From contig NZ_SPQR01000017.1 in NCBI RefSeq assembly GCF_004766055.1, positions 1 through 61,305 of the forward strand: 61,305 nt of DNA. Direction: 5' to 3'. A program made the translations under genes and the position numbers. The stretch is from Desulfosporosinus sp. Sb-LF. Its GTDB lineage: Bacteria > Bacillota > Desulfitobacteriia > Desulfitobacteriales > Desulfitobacteriaceae. Below are positions 1 through 9,335 of this stretch, piece after piece (the stretch's first letter is position 1; each line of letters opens with the position of its first letter). Under the pieces are notes generated by a model. It was not told where the DNA came from, did no database searches, and saw nothing but the letters and a program-made list of their open reading frames with translations.

Positions 1-249
1 TGGGATATAGAGAACTCAATCTTTAATAACTTGAAAAATGAATGTGGCTTAGAACATTGCTTCGTGCACGGCGGGAAGGCAGTGGAAGCAGTGCTTTATT
101 TGATATTTATTGCATCCAATATCATGCAATTATTTTTATTAAGACGACTGAAAAAGCAATTTTCAACTCAAAGAGAAATGGTAAGGCTTTTATTAAAAGG
201 ACTATATCTGCTGAAGTATAAAGCCGAATTGGTTTTGAACAGCGCATAG
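1..249 (+). pseudogene. Transposase C-terminal fragment (copy 1)
   Basis: The reading frame is open from the window edge and carries the C-terminal catalytic segment of a DDE transposase: a WDIEN...FNNLK...ECGLEHCFVHG block with the acidic catalytic residue, then a hydrophobic AVLYLIFIASNIMQLF helix. It is about 80-90% identical to the equivalent parts at 709-1095 and 3897-4640. Only the 3' end is visible, so it cannot be told whether the copy was intact. The WxIEN/FNxLK/EH pattern fits the IS4-like superfamily; I do not assign a named IS. Confidence 0.7.
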
Positions 250-399
250 AGATTATACAGTTAAATAAGAAGACTAATTCTGGGGTAGGGGGAGGTGTAT
301 CCATTTTTAAGGAAAATTAGGCAAAAGGGAGGATAATTCGCAAAATAATTGAAATTAACAATAAGGGTCTGAGAGAATCATACAAAGGCTAAGGTGCTG
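1..399 (+). mobile_element. 3' part of DDE insertion sequence, copy 1
   Basis: This is the right part of an insertion sequence whose left part lies outside the window. It holds a transposase 3' end, a roughly 130-base non-coding tail beginning with a run like TGGGGTAGGGG, and a right terminal repeat at 385-399 (AAGGCTAAGGTGCTG). The same tail and end occur in the copies ending at 1245 and 4792. Sequence matching the interior of a second copy begins immediately after 399, so this copy probably inserted into copy 2. Confidence 0.75.
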
Positions 400-1095
400 G
401 TACAAGCCCGGACAAGATTCAGTTTCAAAGGATGAAGGCGAGTTGAACGTTGGGAAAAGACTGATTGCAGACGTCGCGAAGAGTCATAGAAACTTGATGG
501 ATGTTGTAGTTTATGAGGCACTGGCCTGTAATTCCATTTGGATTAACCACTGCCAGAATTTAGGTATCGATGCAATTGTCCGAGCAAAAAACAATAACAA
601 TAATAGTTTGCGGTTAGAAGAAAGACGGTCAATAAGACGCAGGCCATAGAGGTTTGGGAGTGTGAGAAGGGATTTGAGAAAGTCGAGGTTTACGAGTCAA
701 CTTTTATTATGGACAACGTGGAGCAACTGCTGCGTTTTGTGAAATTTGCCATTAAACATACTAACAAGCAACGCACACAGATTATGATGATAACGACTTG
801 TATGGAGATGGCACTGAAGACATCGTTTAAAATAATGAGAGCACGTTGGGATATTGAAAACTCAATTTTTAATAACTTGAAACGCGAATGTGGCTTAGAG
901 CATTGCTTTGTGCATGGAGGGAAAGCAGTAGAAGCTGTGCTTTATCTGATATTTATTGCTTCTAATATAATGCAATTATTTCTATTTAGGCGATTGAAAA
1001 AACACTTTACAACTCAACGAGAAATGGTAAGGCTTTTATTAAAAGAGCTATTTCTGATGAAGTATAAAGCCGAATTGGTTTTTAGCAGCTCGTAG
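400..1095 (+). pseudogene. Transposase pseudogene (copy 2)
   Basis: Homologous to the transposase at 3897-4640. It starts inside the protein (YKPGQDSVSKDEGELNVGKR region) and is broken by a one-base loss near 620, where the copy-3 segment TTAGCAAAAAAGACGG is shortened, so the frame ends at 649 and resumes at 709. The C-terminal WDIEN...FNNLKRECGLEHCFVHG block is present. Both truncation and frameshift make it non-functional. Confidence 0.75.
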
Positions 1096-1245
1096 AAATT
1101 GCCAATTTAATTAGGATCTATAATTTTGGGGTAGGGGAAGGTATAGCCATTCTTAATGAAAATAAGACAAATGGGAGGATAATTCGTACAATAATTGGAA
1201 TTAACAATAAGAGGCTGTGAAATTCATGCAGAGGCTAAATTGCTG
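400..1245 (+). mobile_element. Truncated DDE insertion sequence, copy 2
   Basis: The left end begins mid-element, matching the nearly complete copy from about 3947, directly after the right end of copy 1. The right terminal repeat AGAGGCTAAATTGCTG is at 1230-1245, identical to 4777-4792. The missing 5' part probably lies left of the window, beyond the inserted copy 1. Immediately to the right is a truncated YdbC-like gene, so this copy seems to have interrupted that gene. Confidence 0.72.
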
Positions 1246-1246
1246 A

Positions 1247-1423
1247 TCCGAATCAACAAAAGGCTGGTCGAAAGAACTAAACCTTGTTAGTTGGAATGAT
1301 GCAGCCCCAAAGTATGACATTCGTGAATGGTCGCCGGATCATACGAAGATGGGGAAAGGTGTAACTCTTACCAAAGAGGAATTGTTGAAATCGAGAGATT
1401 TTTTGGGCGGGATGAGTTTGTAA
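1247..1423 (+). pseudogene. 3' remnant of YdbC/PC4-like transcriptional coactivator gene
   Basis: Directly after the IS end at 1245 an open frame reads SESTKGWSKELNLVSWND, then PPKYDIREWSPDH.KMGKGVTLTKEEL, ending TAA at 1421-1423. WNxxxPKYDIRxWxPDHxKMGKGxTLTxEE is the hallmark of the small YdbC family, single-stranded-nucleic-acid-binding proteins of the p15/PC4 fold. There is no start codon and the N-terminal strand is missing. I infer that IS copy 2 truncated a resident ydbC gene; the C-terminus is also slightly divergent (ending FLGGMSL). Confidence 0.72.
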
Positions 1424-1495
1424 AGGCTGACCCCGATGTACAAAGACTCGCCCTATAATTTGTGTTCAATTATTATAATAATGGAGGCGTAAACA

Positions 1496-1963
1496 TTGAG
1501 AGAATTTCTATTTGACCAACTAAAAGTTATACGTAATAACACGATTAATGCGGTGAAAGAACTCAGTGAAAGGCAGGTGGATTCAGTACCTGAAGGTTTT
1601 AATAATAACATCCGTTGGAATCTGGGCCATGTTTATGTAGTACAAGAACGCTTTGCTTTTGGCTTCATAAAAGAACCAATGCTAATGCCAGAAGGATTTA
1701 CAGAGCTTTTTGGGCGTGACTCTAAACCCTCTGAGTGGAAGGTACAACCGCCAACATTACCCGAGCTGATTAAATTATTGGAAGATCAAACTAGTCGAAT
1801 CGAAGAAAAGCTAAGCAACCGCCTGGACGAAGTCGTTGAAAAGCCATACGCTATGCCTTCGGGATTAACCTTAAAGACTCCAGGCGAATTCCTTACATTT
1901 TCTATGTATCATGAAGGTATGCATGTTCAAACAATTAAAATGTTGAAGAGGTTTGGCTTATAG
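1496..1963 (+). CDS. DinB-family four-helix metalloprotein
   Basis: A 155-residue protein of the usual DinB/YfiT-like size. The DinB metal triad is visible: a His in NLGHV near residue 49, and the two His of YHEGMHVQ near 138 and 142, which in this superfamily bind a divalent metal. Members include thiol-dependent transferases and many of unknown role, so the substrate cannot be given. The start is TTG at 1496, chosen because GGAGG lies eight bases upstream; no nearby ATG fits the alignment. It sits alone between an IS remnant and a terminator hairpin, 72 bases after the YdbC remnant. Confidence 0.8.
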   Translation: MREFLFDQLKVIRNNTINAVKELSERQVDSVPEGFNNNIRWNLGHVYVVQERFAFGFIKEPMLMPEGFTELFGRDSKPSEWKVQPPTLPELIKLLEDQTSRIEEKLSNRLDEVVEKPYAMPSGLTLKTPGEFLTFSMYHEGMHVQTIKMLKRFGL

Positions 1964-2245
1964 TGCATTTTCGTTGCGAGTTACGCGAAGTCCTATAGTA
2001 AAGTGATTCAAATTCATCTCTTTGACATGTTCAACTCGGGCCTTGAGATTTTGTCGTCCAAACGTCACAAACAGACCCCAAAGTAAAACATCCCATATCC
2101 CCTCGCCCGGATCATTCCCAGATAGGGGAAGAATGAACCGGCTTGGTAAAGAAGCTCTGGTGTAGTTAAGTGATTTTCTGGGTGGGTTGAATCTATAATC
2201 GTTCATAAAATCGTGCGCATAAAGGCTCTAATACAGAGCAACTAT

Positions 2246-2277
2246 CCCCTACACTATTGAAGTGTAGGGGTATTTTT
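2246..2277 (+). terminator. Rho-independent terminator
   Basis: A perfect 10-bp stem (CCCCTACACT / AGTGTAGGGG) with a 5-base loop, followed by TATTTTTT on the plus strand. It could end transcripts from the DinB gene after a long 3' region of about 280 bases in which I see no convincing gene. Confidence 0.8.
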
Positions 2278-2458
2278 TCCATCATTCACTTTTTCGCCAT
2301 GTTTCGCCGTCAATGTGGAATATAGTTGTCTGTAAGGAGTTTTTAGTAGGTGAATTAAACTATACGTGAGGCAGTTACACATTGGCTAATATGAAGTAAC
2401 ATATTTTTGTCCTGTGCTTGTGGTAAAGTTAAATTATTAGATAAAGCTGGAGGCAAAT

Positions 2459-3280
2459 ATGAATAAACATGAGTTAAATAAATATGCAATATCTTTAGCT
2501 GAAAAGTCTTTCCAAGACCGGGGGTTTAAGATTGAAGATGCTTTGCCCGCCGCTCAAGTTGATTTTCTTGCAGTTTTGAGTAGTAGTAAAAGAATGAAGA
2601 TCAAAGTAAGAGCAATCTCACAACTTGGTAGCTACGTTTTTATTCCTAAGAGGAAATTCAATATTGAAGATCCTGATCTCTATATGGTGGTACAATATAT
2701 TCCTCATGAAAACAATGAAAGAATAATGTACATAATCCCAGCTACTGAGTGGGGGAAAGACATTTATCCATTCAAGGGTAAGGATTATGATAAACCAGGA
2801 CAAGTTTCAGAACCAGAATGGGGTATTTCTTTTTCCGGGAAAGCAAAAGATGCAATGGAGCCATACCGATTCACTAAGTACGTGATGAAATTGTTGGCAG
2901 ATGAAGATTGCAGGAGATTGGTAAGTCACATCAATTATTTTGAGAATAATACCAAGTTTTACGACGTAGATGAAGGGGGAATGCATAATAACGTAATTCA
3001 GTTGCCGTGCTATCATTACAATGAAGGGTTTATCAATTTCATAGACGATTTTTACAAGTCGAGCTTAAGTGAACCGAACTATTTGGAATTAATTCAACCA
3101 TATCTTGATAAAAAACTGAATTTAAATGATTTGATTAAGTCTGCAGACTATAATCTGTTACGGGTAATATTTACTTTTAACGTTCGAGGAGAACACTTCT
3201 GCGATGGATTTTGGGCGGGAGCACTTGAAAATAAAACCTTCCTCAATATCTTATACAGGTTGAAAGAACTCATAGAATAG
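2459..3280 (+). CDS. Nuclease-like N-domain plus DUF6508-like C-domain protein
   Basis: 273 residues; start ATG with GGAGG upstream. Residues about 5-110 resemble the restriction-endonuclease-like fold of many uncharacterised proteins: an N-terminal helix, then VDFLAVL and IKVRAI spaced like the D...(E/Q)xK strands of PD-(D/E)XK enzymes, then YMVVQYIP. The acidic residue before K is replaced (IKVR), so catalytic activity is uncertain. Residues about 190-273 (FINFIDDFYKSS...LLRVIFTFNVRGEHFCDGFW...FLNILYRLKELI) match the DUF6508 pattern of a terminal helical domain with an RF/EHFCDG motif. Its stop codon abuts the left end of the next IS (3281). Position among mobile elements suggests an accessory role; no function is established. 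Confidence 0.6.
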   Translation: MNKHELNKYAISLAEKSFQDRGFKIEDALPAAQVDFLAVLSSSKRMKIKVRAISQLGSYVFIPKRKFNIEDPDLYMVVQYIPHENNERIMYIIPATEWGKDIYPFKGKDYDKPGQVSEPEWGISFSGKAKDAMEPYRFTKYVMKLLADEDCRRLVSHINYFENNTKFYDVDEGGMHNNVIQLPCYHYNEGFINFIDDFYKSSLSEPNYLELIQPYLDKKLNLNDLIKSADYNLLRVIFTFNVRGEHFCDGFWAGALENKTFLNILYRLKELIE

Positions 3281-4792
3281 CAGCACTTTAGCCTCTACCA
3301 CTGTCAACCCATTGATTTCGCTTGTATTTCTACCGATTTCAAAAGTGTATCAAATTCGGAGTTTTTAAATGCTTTTGTCAGACCTTTCATTCTGCTAAAA
3401 TCAGAGGGAGAGAGAGGATGAAATGCGAAAAATTACTTTGTAAAATTAGTGAGATATATTAAGAATGTTTATCATCTCGAACGTGGTTTAAATAAACTGA
3501 CTGACGGAAGAGTTAACCCAACTTATAGCACAGGTCAAGTAATTCTGCCTGTGCTTTTTGGTTTTTTGCTTAGAGTAAAAAGCTTTAATGAACTAAGTTT
3601 GATGATCAAAAATCATGAGTTTAGTCAACTATTTCCCCGAGGAACAAAGCTGCCGCAGATTGATGCCATCAGAGATACACTTAAAGTCATGGATATCAAC
3701 GGACTAAAACAAATCAATCATCACATAATAAAAACGGCAGTTGAGAATAAGACTTTTGAAAACGGAACCATAGACGGATATATGGTGGTTGCAATCGATG
3801 GAACAAAATTCTTCGGGAGCAATAGGAAAAGCTGTTCAGAATGCTTGAAAAATACCAAACGGTAAAACGACTCATTGTTTCCATAGTGGCGCTGTCATGT
3901 CAACGGTAGGGATGGGTCCCAAATTGGTTATTGGCTTTGAGATGTACAAGCCCGGACAAGATCCCATTTCAAAGGATGAAGGGGAGTTGAGCGTAGGGAA
4001 AAGGCTGATTTCAAGCGTCGTGAAGAGTCATAGAAAACTGATTGATGTTGTAGTTTATGATGCCCTGGCCTGTAATTCCATCTGGATTAACCACTGCAAA
4101 AATTTAGGTATTGATGCAATTGTCCGAGCAAAAAACAATAACAATAAGAGTTTGCGTTTAGCAAAAAAGACGGTCAATAAGACGGAGGCTGTTGAGGTTT
4201 GGGTAGATGAAAAAGGATTTGAGAAAGTAGAAGTTTACCAGTCAACGTTCACAATGGACAACGTGGAGCAACCGTTGAATTTTGTAAAATTTGCAATTAA
4301 ACATAAGAAAAAGCAGCGCACACAGATTATGATCGTAACGACTTGTATGGATATGGCGCTGAAAACATCGTTTAAAATAATAAGAGCACGCTGGGATATT
4401 GAGAACTCGATTTTCAATAACTTGAAACGTGAATGTGGCTTAGAGCATTGCTTCGTACATGGAAAGAATGCCGTAGAAGCTGTGCTATATTTGATCTTTA
4501 TCGCATCAAATATTATGCAAATATTTCTAGTTAGACGACTGAGAAACCATTTTACAACTCAACGAGAAATGGTAAGGCTTTTATTAAAAGGGCTATATCT
4601 GATGAAGTATAAAGCTGAATTGGTTTTTAGCAGCTCATAGAAATTAGCCAATTTAATTAGGATCTATAATTTTGGGGTAGGGGAAGGTGTATTCTTTTTT
4701 AAAGAGAATTAGACAAATGTAGAGGACAATTCGAAAAGTCATATAAATATAGGATTTGATACGGAAGAATTTTTACAGAGGCTAAATTGCTG
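3281..4792 (+). mobile_element. Nearly complete DDE insertion sequence, copy 3 (1512 bp)
   Basis: Bounded by inverted repeats CAGCACTTTAGCCTCT (3281-3296) and AGAGGCTAAATTGCTG (4777-4792), which match at 15 of 16 positions. One transposase gene fills the interior, followed by the non-coding tail shared with copies 1 and 2. I find no direct target duplication beside the ends (left flank GAATAG, right flank GGTAGG). It inserted exactly after the stop codon of the 2459-3280 gene. Confidence 0.85.
3418..4640 (+). pseudogene. DDE transposase, frameshifted (copy 3)
   Basis: Three frames together give one transposase of about 400 residues. An ATG at 3418 after GAGAGAGG starts a frame that is lost near 3450. 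The frame open from 3449 carries the N-terminal part and the first catalytic Asp (VVAIDGTKFFGS) and stops at 3865. The rest resumes one base out of frame at 3861 (GKTTHCFHSGAVMS...) and runs to 4640, with a second Asp in VVYDALACNSIW and the Glu in RWDIENSIFNNLK. With at least one and probably two frameshifts the copy should not make a full protein. I considered programmed frameshifting, but the site near 3860 has no slippery heptamer with a stimulatory structure that I can see. Confidence 0.8.
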
Positions 4793-4807
4793 GGTAGGTG
4801 AGGTATC

Positions 4808-5537
4808 ATGAGGACAAAAACCGTTGAATCGATTGAAACGATGATGACAAAGCTCCATCTTGATAAAGTAGATTTTCTGAGTCTTTTCCAAGGGGAACAT
4901 AGTCCCTTGGAAAGCATTGATCTTTTCCTCTCCGAGCAGATCCGTCTTAAAGGTCAAAAGGCTGCTGAAAGTCGGATCAAGCGATCTGGAATGCCACAAA
5001 TGAAGACACTCAAGGATTTGACTTTGGTTTTCAGCAGAGTATCACAAAAGAGCAAATGCTTAGGTTATCCGATTTCACTTGGATCGAACAAGCTTATAAC
5101 ATTATGTTTTTGGGACCGCCCAGTGTGGGTAAATCTCATTTGGCCACAGCCCTACTACATGGCTCTTCACAAAGGCTACACGGTATCATTTCTTTGCCTT
5201 GATGAATTGTTCAAAATACTCAAAACAGCCGAAATCACCACATCGTCAAGGCGAAGGCTTAAATACCTGTATAAGGCAGACCTGATTATTATTGATGAAG
5301 TAGGATTCCTGCCTGTTAGTAAGACCGAATCCAATCTGTTTTTCACATTCATTGCAGCGATGCATGAAAAAACTTCGCTTATCATTACATCCAACAAGGG
5401 GTTTAGTGAATGGAGTGGTTTCTTAGGGGATGAAGTAATAACGACGGCAATCCCTAGATCGATTGGTCTACAAGTGTGAGATTTTTAATATGACTGGGGA
5501 AGGCTACCGACTTAAAAACCGAAAATCTATTTTATGA
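4808..5537 (+). pseudogene. IstB-like ATPase of IS21 family, multiply frameshifted
   Basis: Start ATG and N-terminus ([13 protein letters not shown]...) are those of IS21 helper ATPase IstB. Frameshifts occur near 5030, near 5150 and near 5455. The Walker A segment ([18 protein letters not shown]) is readable only in another frame at about 5100-5155. Walker B ([15 protein letters not shown]) and the Ser/Asn sensor region ([12 protein letters not shown]) are in the main frame. The true C-terminus ([20 protein letters not shown]...) lies in a third frame ending TGA at 5537. Summed length, about 243 codons, is normal for IstB. Intact transposase istA is not present in the window. Confidence 0.82.
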
Positions 5538-5778
5538 TCTAGCCCTCATGATTTTGAGATGAAGGCGGTTAAAAACCGATCAATTTGTGGCCAAAAAACG
5601 ATCATTTTACTTGACCGCTTACAACCTGACCTTTGATCTGTCGCGATGCGAGGTTTATTATCCTGTTTATCATCTTCTAACTACCAAGGCGTTTTGAAAT
5701 CCCCCTCAGTAGATCAAAGTGAACCTACGTAGTGCTAGTTGATATATTAATAACAGGAAGAAGTAGAGGGTAGCTAAT
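5538..5778. other. IS21-type right-end remnant and upstream region of the PHP-ATPase gene
   Basis: No gene. Bases 5565-5625 hold two similar blocks, AACCGATCAATTTGTGGCC and AACGATCATTTTACTTG, of the kind that forms the subterminal repeats of IS21-type elements, so the right end of the broken element is probably here. The remaining bases form the leader of the next gene, ending with AGAGGG before its TTG start. Confidence 0.4.
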
Positions 5779-8352
5779 TTGGGGAATTCAAATATTATAT
5801 CACCTAATTTTTTAATTCAAAAAATGTATAAAAGTATCATAGATATAAAGAAAGGTAAATTTGGAACTTTTCACAAGTGCCTATTTCACCTTCATACACC
5901 AGCTTCATATGATTATTGCTTATATGTCGCTAAAAAAGATGATAGAGATTATTATAAGAATCTATCCGATTCTGTGATGTATAAAATAGCTTTGGATGAG
6001 GGCCTATTTACCATAGCTATTTTCTCCTCGCACAAAGAAATAGAATACGATAATAGTGTCTTTTCTTCTGTCAAAGAATACTTAACATACCTCCTAATTG
6101 CTCAGAATCTTTGTAAGAATGATATTAAATTGGTTATAATTTCTGACCATAATACTATTAGTGGCTATAAAAAACTCTGCATTGCAGTTGACAATTACTG
6201 TAAGGACAGAAACGTTATTTATCCTACAGTTTTACTCGGCATGGAAATATCTTGTGGCGATAAAAATCATATTGTAGGAATTTTCAACTTAAATTCAAAA
6301 GGCATTACAGAAGACACAATAAACAATTGGATATCAGATCATGTAATGTCCAAAGAAGATGGCACATATCTAACTAGTATTGATGTTCTTTCGCAAATTA
6401 ATGACATGGGTGGGGTGGGGTACCTTGCACATCTTGATACATCAAATATTTTTAAGGATTCGTATTTGAGTGATAGCTATAGAAGAAGACTATTTAATTT
6501 AGAGTGTTTTAAAGTTATTGGACTGTCAGATCGCCATAAGGCTGCGGACATTGAAGGAAGAATTTCGAAATATAGAGAAGGTGGGATATGCTTTGTAATT
6601 GATTCTGACTCACACTCTATAGATACCATAAAAGATAAAACCTTTTGGATTAAAGGACAAAAATGCAACTTTAAAATGATAAAAAAAGCATTTCGAGATT
6701 ATCCTACTTCAGTCGAGCTGGACAAACCACAGAAACCAACAAAATATATTAAAGGTATATCAGTGATCTCTAAAGAAGGCGGTTTCTTATCAATAAAACC
6801 TAATTCAGATAAAAGTGTTGATAATATATTTAGTATATCTTTCTCCGAATCTCTAAATTGTTTCATTGGAGGTAGAGGTACGGGAAAGAGCACAATCATA
6901 AATATACTCGAATTTGTCTTGGGGATGAAATGTCGTAGTAAGGAAACCTTGGAATTAATATGTAAACATACAAATGCAATGGTTTTATACCGTTACCATG
7001 ATAATGATTATATTATTGTATTTTCCGCACCAGAAAAAGAATATTCGGATGATGACATATTAAAATCCTTTGAAAGGCAAACATATAAACAAAGCTATGG
7101 ACGCCGATATTTCTTTTATAAGGACAGAATTGCAGATTATGCCATCATACATTATATTGAAGTTTATCGCCTAGTAAATCAAAATTCAGAACTTCAATTA
7201 GAGAAAGTAAACAGACGTGATTATTTGAACAAATTTTTTAATATTGGATTTTCTGTTAATGAATTAGTCCAAACCGCAGGCTCTGACGATATCAATAAAT
7301 TTATAAATGATCTATTATTCAAAAATCAAATTGTTGCCACCTCTCCAGATGTGGGCAAAGTTAGAAGTATAAGAACGTTGAGTAATCTATTTTCATCAAT
7401 TGATGACTTATTAATGAAAAGAAATGTACAAGTACATAATATTATTGAAGAATATAATGAGAAACAACATGGGCAATTAAGAATTGTTTATAACCAAGAT
7501 AAATACTCTTCACATAATATTATTGCCGAGAATTTATTTAATCAAATTTCTGGTAAACCGCAGCAGTATTATATGAATTATAATATTAGAAATATTGACT
7601 TATTGGGTTACATAGATGGAATTCTTAGTAATATCGGTTTTGTGGAATTTCTAAAGCTATTTTATTATGATAAATTTGAAGAATTAAATCTAATAATACC
7701 AATAACGAATTTTTGTGAGGAAATGGATCAAAATCTAGTTGAACGAGAAGTCGTATCTATAAAACCTGAAAACATAATTAAAGTATTTGAGGATATAAAA
7801 AGTGATATTCTCAATCAAGCTAATTTAAAGATTCTAAAGGAATCTCTGCAATCCTATATAACTAGCATAGAATATTTCGAGTTAGAATTTAACGTAAACA
7901 ATAAAGAGCAAGCTGATAGCCGAAAAACAGACTACAGGAGGGTTAAGAATCTGTCACTTGGCCAAAAGGTCGTTGCGATGCTTTCGTTTATTCTTAGCTA
8001 TGGAGAATATTCAGGGGACAATACTCCCTTGATTATCGATCAGCCTGAAGATAACCTTGATAATCGATATATTTTTAAAAATCTGGTTCGAGATTTAAGG
8101 GATTTAAAGTCAAAACGACAAGTTATTCTTGCTACTCACAGTGCTACGATAGTAACTAATGCAAAGGCTGAGCAAGTAATTGTTATGGAATCAGATGGAG
8201 TAAAAGGGTGGGTAGAAAAAACGGGATATCCTACAGAACCTATAATAGTAAAGTATATCATCAACTTACTCGAAGGCGGAATTGACTCTTTTAACCATAA
8301 AAGATTTACGTATAGTGATATTTTAAAGGATGAAGATAATTTGGATAATTAG
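5779..8352 (+). CDS. TrlF-type protein: PHP phosphoesterase domain fused to SMC/ABC-like ATPase
   Basis: 857 residues; TTG start eight bases after AGAGGG. The N-terminal PHP metallo-hydrolase is complete: HLH (37-39), SDHN (122-125), GME (154-156), H164, AHLD (217-220) and DSDSH (275-279), all metal-ligand positions of PHP domains. After residue 330 an SMC/RecN-like ATPase begins: Walker A GGRGTGKS (364-371), a long helical middle, signature LSLGQK (725-730), Walker B LIIDQPED with D754, and H-loop H787 (LATHS). This is the arrangement of the TrlF family. Its role is unknown; PHP-ATPase fusions are suspected to act in nucleic-acid metabolism or anti-phage conflict. The gene is visibly more AT-rich than the housekeeping genes to its right and sits beside IS remnants, suggesting transfer. 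No partner gene is seen. Confidence 0.85.
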   Translation: MGNSNIISPNFLIQKMYKSIIDIKKGKFGTFHKCLFHLHTPASYDYCLYVAKKDDRDYYKNLSDSVMYKIALDEGLFTIAIFSSHKEIEYDNSVFSSVKEYLTYLLIAQNLCKNDIKLVIISDHNTISGYKKLCIAVDNYCKDRNVIYPTVLLGMEISCGDKNHIVGIFNLNSKGITEDTINNWISDHVMSKEDGTYLTSIDVLSQINDMGGVGYLAHLDTSNIFKDSYLSDSYRRRLFNLECFKVIGLSDRHKAADIEGRISKYREGGICFVIDSDSHSIDTIKDKTFWIKGQKCNFKMIKKAFRDYPTSVELDKPQKPTKYIKGISVISKEGGFLSIKPNSDKSVDNIFSISFSESLNCFIGGRGTGKSTIINILEFVLGMKCRSKETLELICKHTNAMVLYRYHDNDYIIVFSAPEKEYSDDDILKSFERQTYKQSYGRRYFFYKDRIADYAIIHYIEVYRLVNQNSELQLEKVNRRDYLNKFFNIGFSVNELVQTAGSDDINKFINDLLFKNQIVATSPDVGKVRSIRTLSNLFSSIDDLLMKRNVQVHNIIEEYNEKQHGQLRIVYNQDKYSSHNIIAENLFNQISGKPQQYYMNYNIRNIDLLGYIDGILSNIGFVEFLKLFYYDKFEELNLIIPITNFCEEMDQNLVEREVVSIKPENIIKVFEDIKSDILNQANLKILKESLQSYITSIEYFELEFNVNNKEQADSRKTDYRRVKNLSLGQKVVAMLSFILSYGEYSGDNTPLIIDQPEDNLDNRYIFKNLVRDLRDLKSKRQVILATHSATIVTNAKAEQVIVMESDGVKGWVEKTGYPTEPIIVKYIINLLEGGIDSFNHKRFTYSDILKDEDNLDN

Positions 8353-8691
8353 TAGGTAATTATCTGAAAGTTTGGGGGTAACCCCATGATGCTGCTTTTG
8401 CAGAATTAGATATTTTACATACGCTAGATATTTTAAGGATGAAATAAAAGCAGAAGCCCTACTATGCGTTAAATAGGCATTTAGCGCATAGTTGAAACGA
8501 CTACAGAAGTGTCTCTACGTAAAAAGGTTAATCATCGTCTGAACCAGATTAAACTCACTCAGTCTAATCGATCTACAACCCAATTCAGGTGCTTTAGTAA
8601 TGTCTTGTTAGTTAAATTAGTAAGATGATCTTACGCACATACTTAGGCCAATCACCATGGATTCTGTGGATCAGATGGATTCTATACTGAA

Positions 8692-8724
8692 CTAGAATCC
8701 TCAATGCATTACAGAGGATTCTAG
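8692..8724. repeat. 11-bp perfect inverted repeat
   Basis: CTAGAATCCTC at 8692-8702 pairs with GAGGATTCTAG at 8714-8724 around an 11-base loop. There is no T-run on either side. The related half-motif GGATTCTAT also appears just before it near 8678. Confidence 0.6.
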
Positions 8725-8874
8725 AGGCTGATTTTACATGGACAAAAACTAAACCTTTAACCTTAGTACAGTAGCAAAACGAGTCACACAGAAAAACGGT
8801 AACTGATTACAGGTTACTGGCAGAAGTTATAAAGAAAATCAACATTCGTTCCTGTCAACATTCAATGCGAAGAC

Positions 8875-8942
8875 GTACCCATATAATAGCCCAATCGATG
8901 GATTCGGTTAAAAATCTATCGATTGGGCTATTATATGGGTAC
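8875..8942. repeat. Long hairpin, 30-bp stem with one G-T pair
   Basis: Bases 8875-8899 are the exact reverse complement of 8918-8942 (25 bp). The pairing continues inward through 8900-8904/8913-8917 with one G-T wobble, leaving an 8-base loop. The arms contain CCCAATCGAT. There is no T-tract, so a terminator role is doubtful; a small non-autonomous mobile element, a structured RNA or a recombination site are alternatives. Confidence 0.85.
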
Positions 8943-9110
8943 TCCCCCACGGTATCAAATACTCTACTTTACATAATATCTATTATCGGACCCATGTTAA
9001 AATAAATTCCTGCTGTATTAAAAGTTTGTCTAAGCCACTTGAAACACGCCAAAAAGTTCATGATAGAATTCCTAACTCATAGGCGTGTTCAAGTTCAATG
9101 CATAACTATG

Positions 9111-9305
9111 TCAATGTTGGTCCGGGTCTTCCGTATTTAACAATATATCGTCAATCTCGATTTCTGCAAAATCACCATCAGGGGTTTTAATACAGTGGCA
9201 GCAATTATCACATTGTTTTGTCGGATCAAGGTCACAAAGATCACACTCGCCGCATTCAGTACATGAACGATCTTCTAGTACGCATGGTTCACCAAGGCTT
9301 TTCAA
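9111..9305 (-). CDS. Small Cys-rich protein
   Basis: 64 residues, TTG start six bases after GGAGGGG. The middle holds nine Cys in about 28 residues (CTECGECDLCDLDPTKQC then CDNCCHC), arranged mostly as CxxC pairs, with an acidic C-terminus. It resembles a small metal-binding (zinc or iron-sulfur) protein, but the spacing is not that of a standard 2[4Fe-4S] ferredoxin (no CxxCxxCxxxCP). Function unknown. It lies 31 bases downstream of a carboxypeptidase gene on the same strand, so the two may be co-transcribed. Confidence 0.65.
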   Translation of the reverse strand: MKSLGEPCVLEDRSCTECGECDLCDLDPTKQCDNCCHCIKTPDGDFAEIEIDDILLNTEDPDQH

Positions 9306-9335
9306 GTTCTTCCCCTCCAGATTAAATGTATAGAA

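Larger units (their letters stand above)
8353..9110. other. Gene-poor stretch with three hairpins
   Basis: I see no convincing gene in about 760 bases. It holds imperfect or perfect inverted repeats at 8462-8491 (12 of 13 matched plus G-T), 8692-8724 (11 bp) and 8875-8942 (30 bp, entered separately). None has an obvious T-tract, so they are not classical terminators. The stretch separates the accessory island from the housekeeping genes. Confidence 0.6.

Noticed and set aside
1958-2206. 82-codon minus-strand frame after the DinB gene
   Set aside because: It has no ribosome site and overlaps the DinB stop; I recognise no family. It may be the decayed end of some gene, but it is not supported as one.
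3860-3900. Programmed frameshift in the IS transposase
   Set aside because: No slippery heptamer and no downstream structure seen; copy 2 breaks at a different site, so random decay is more likely.
8353-9110. CRISPR or integron-like repeats in the gap
   Set aside because: The inverted repeats are all different from each other and not regularly spaced; no direct repeat array exists.
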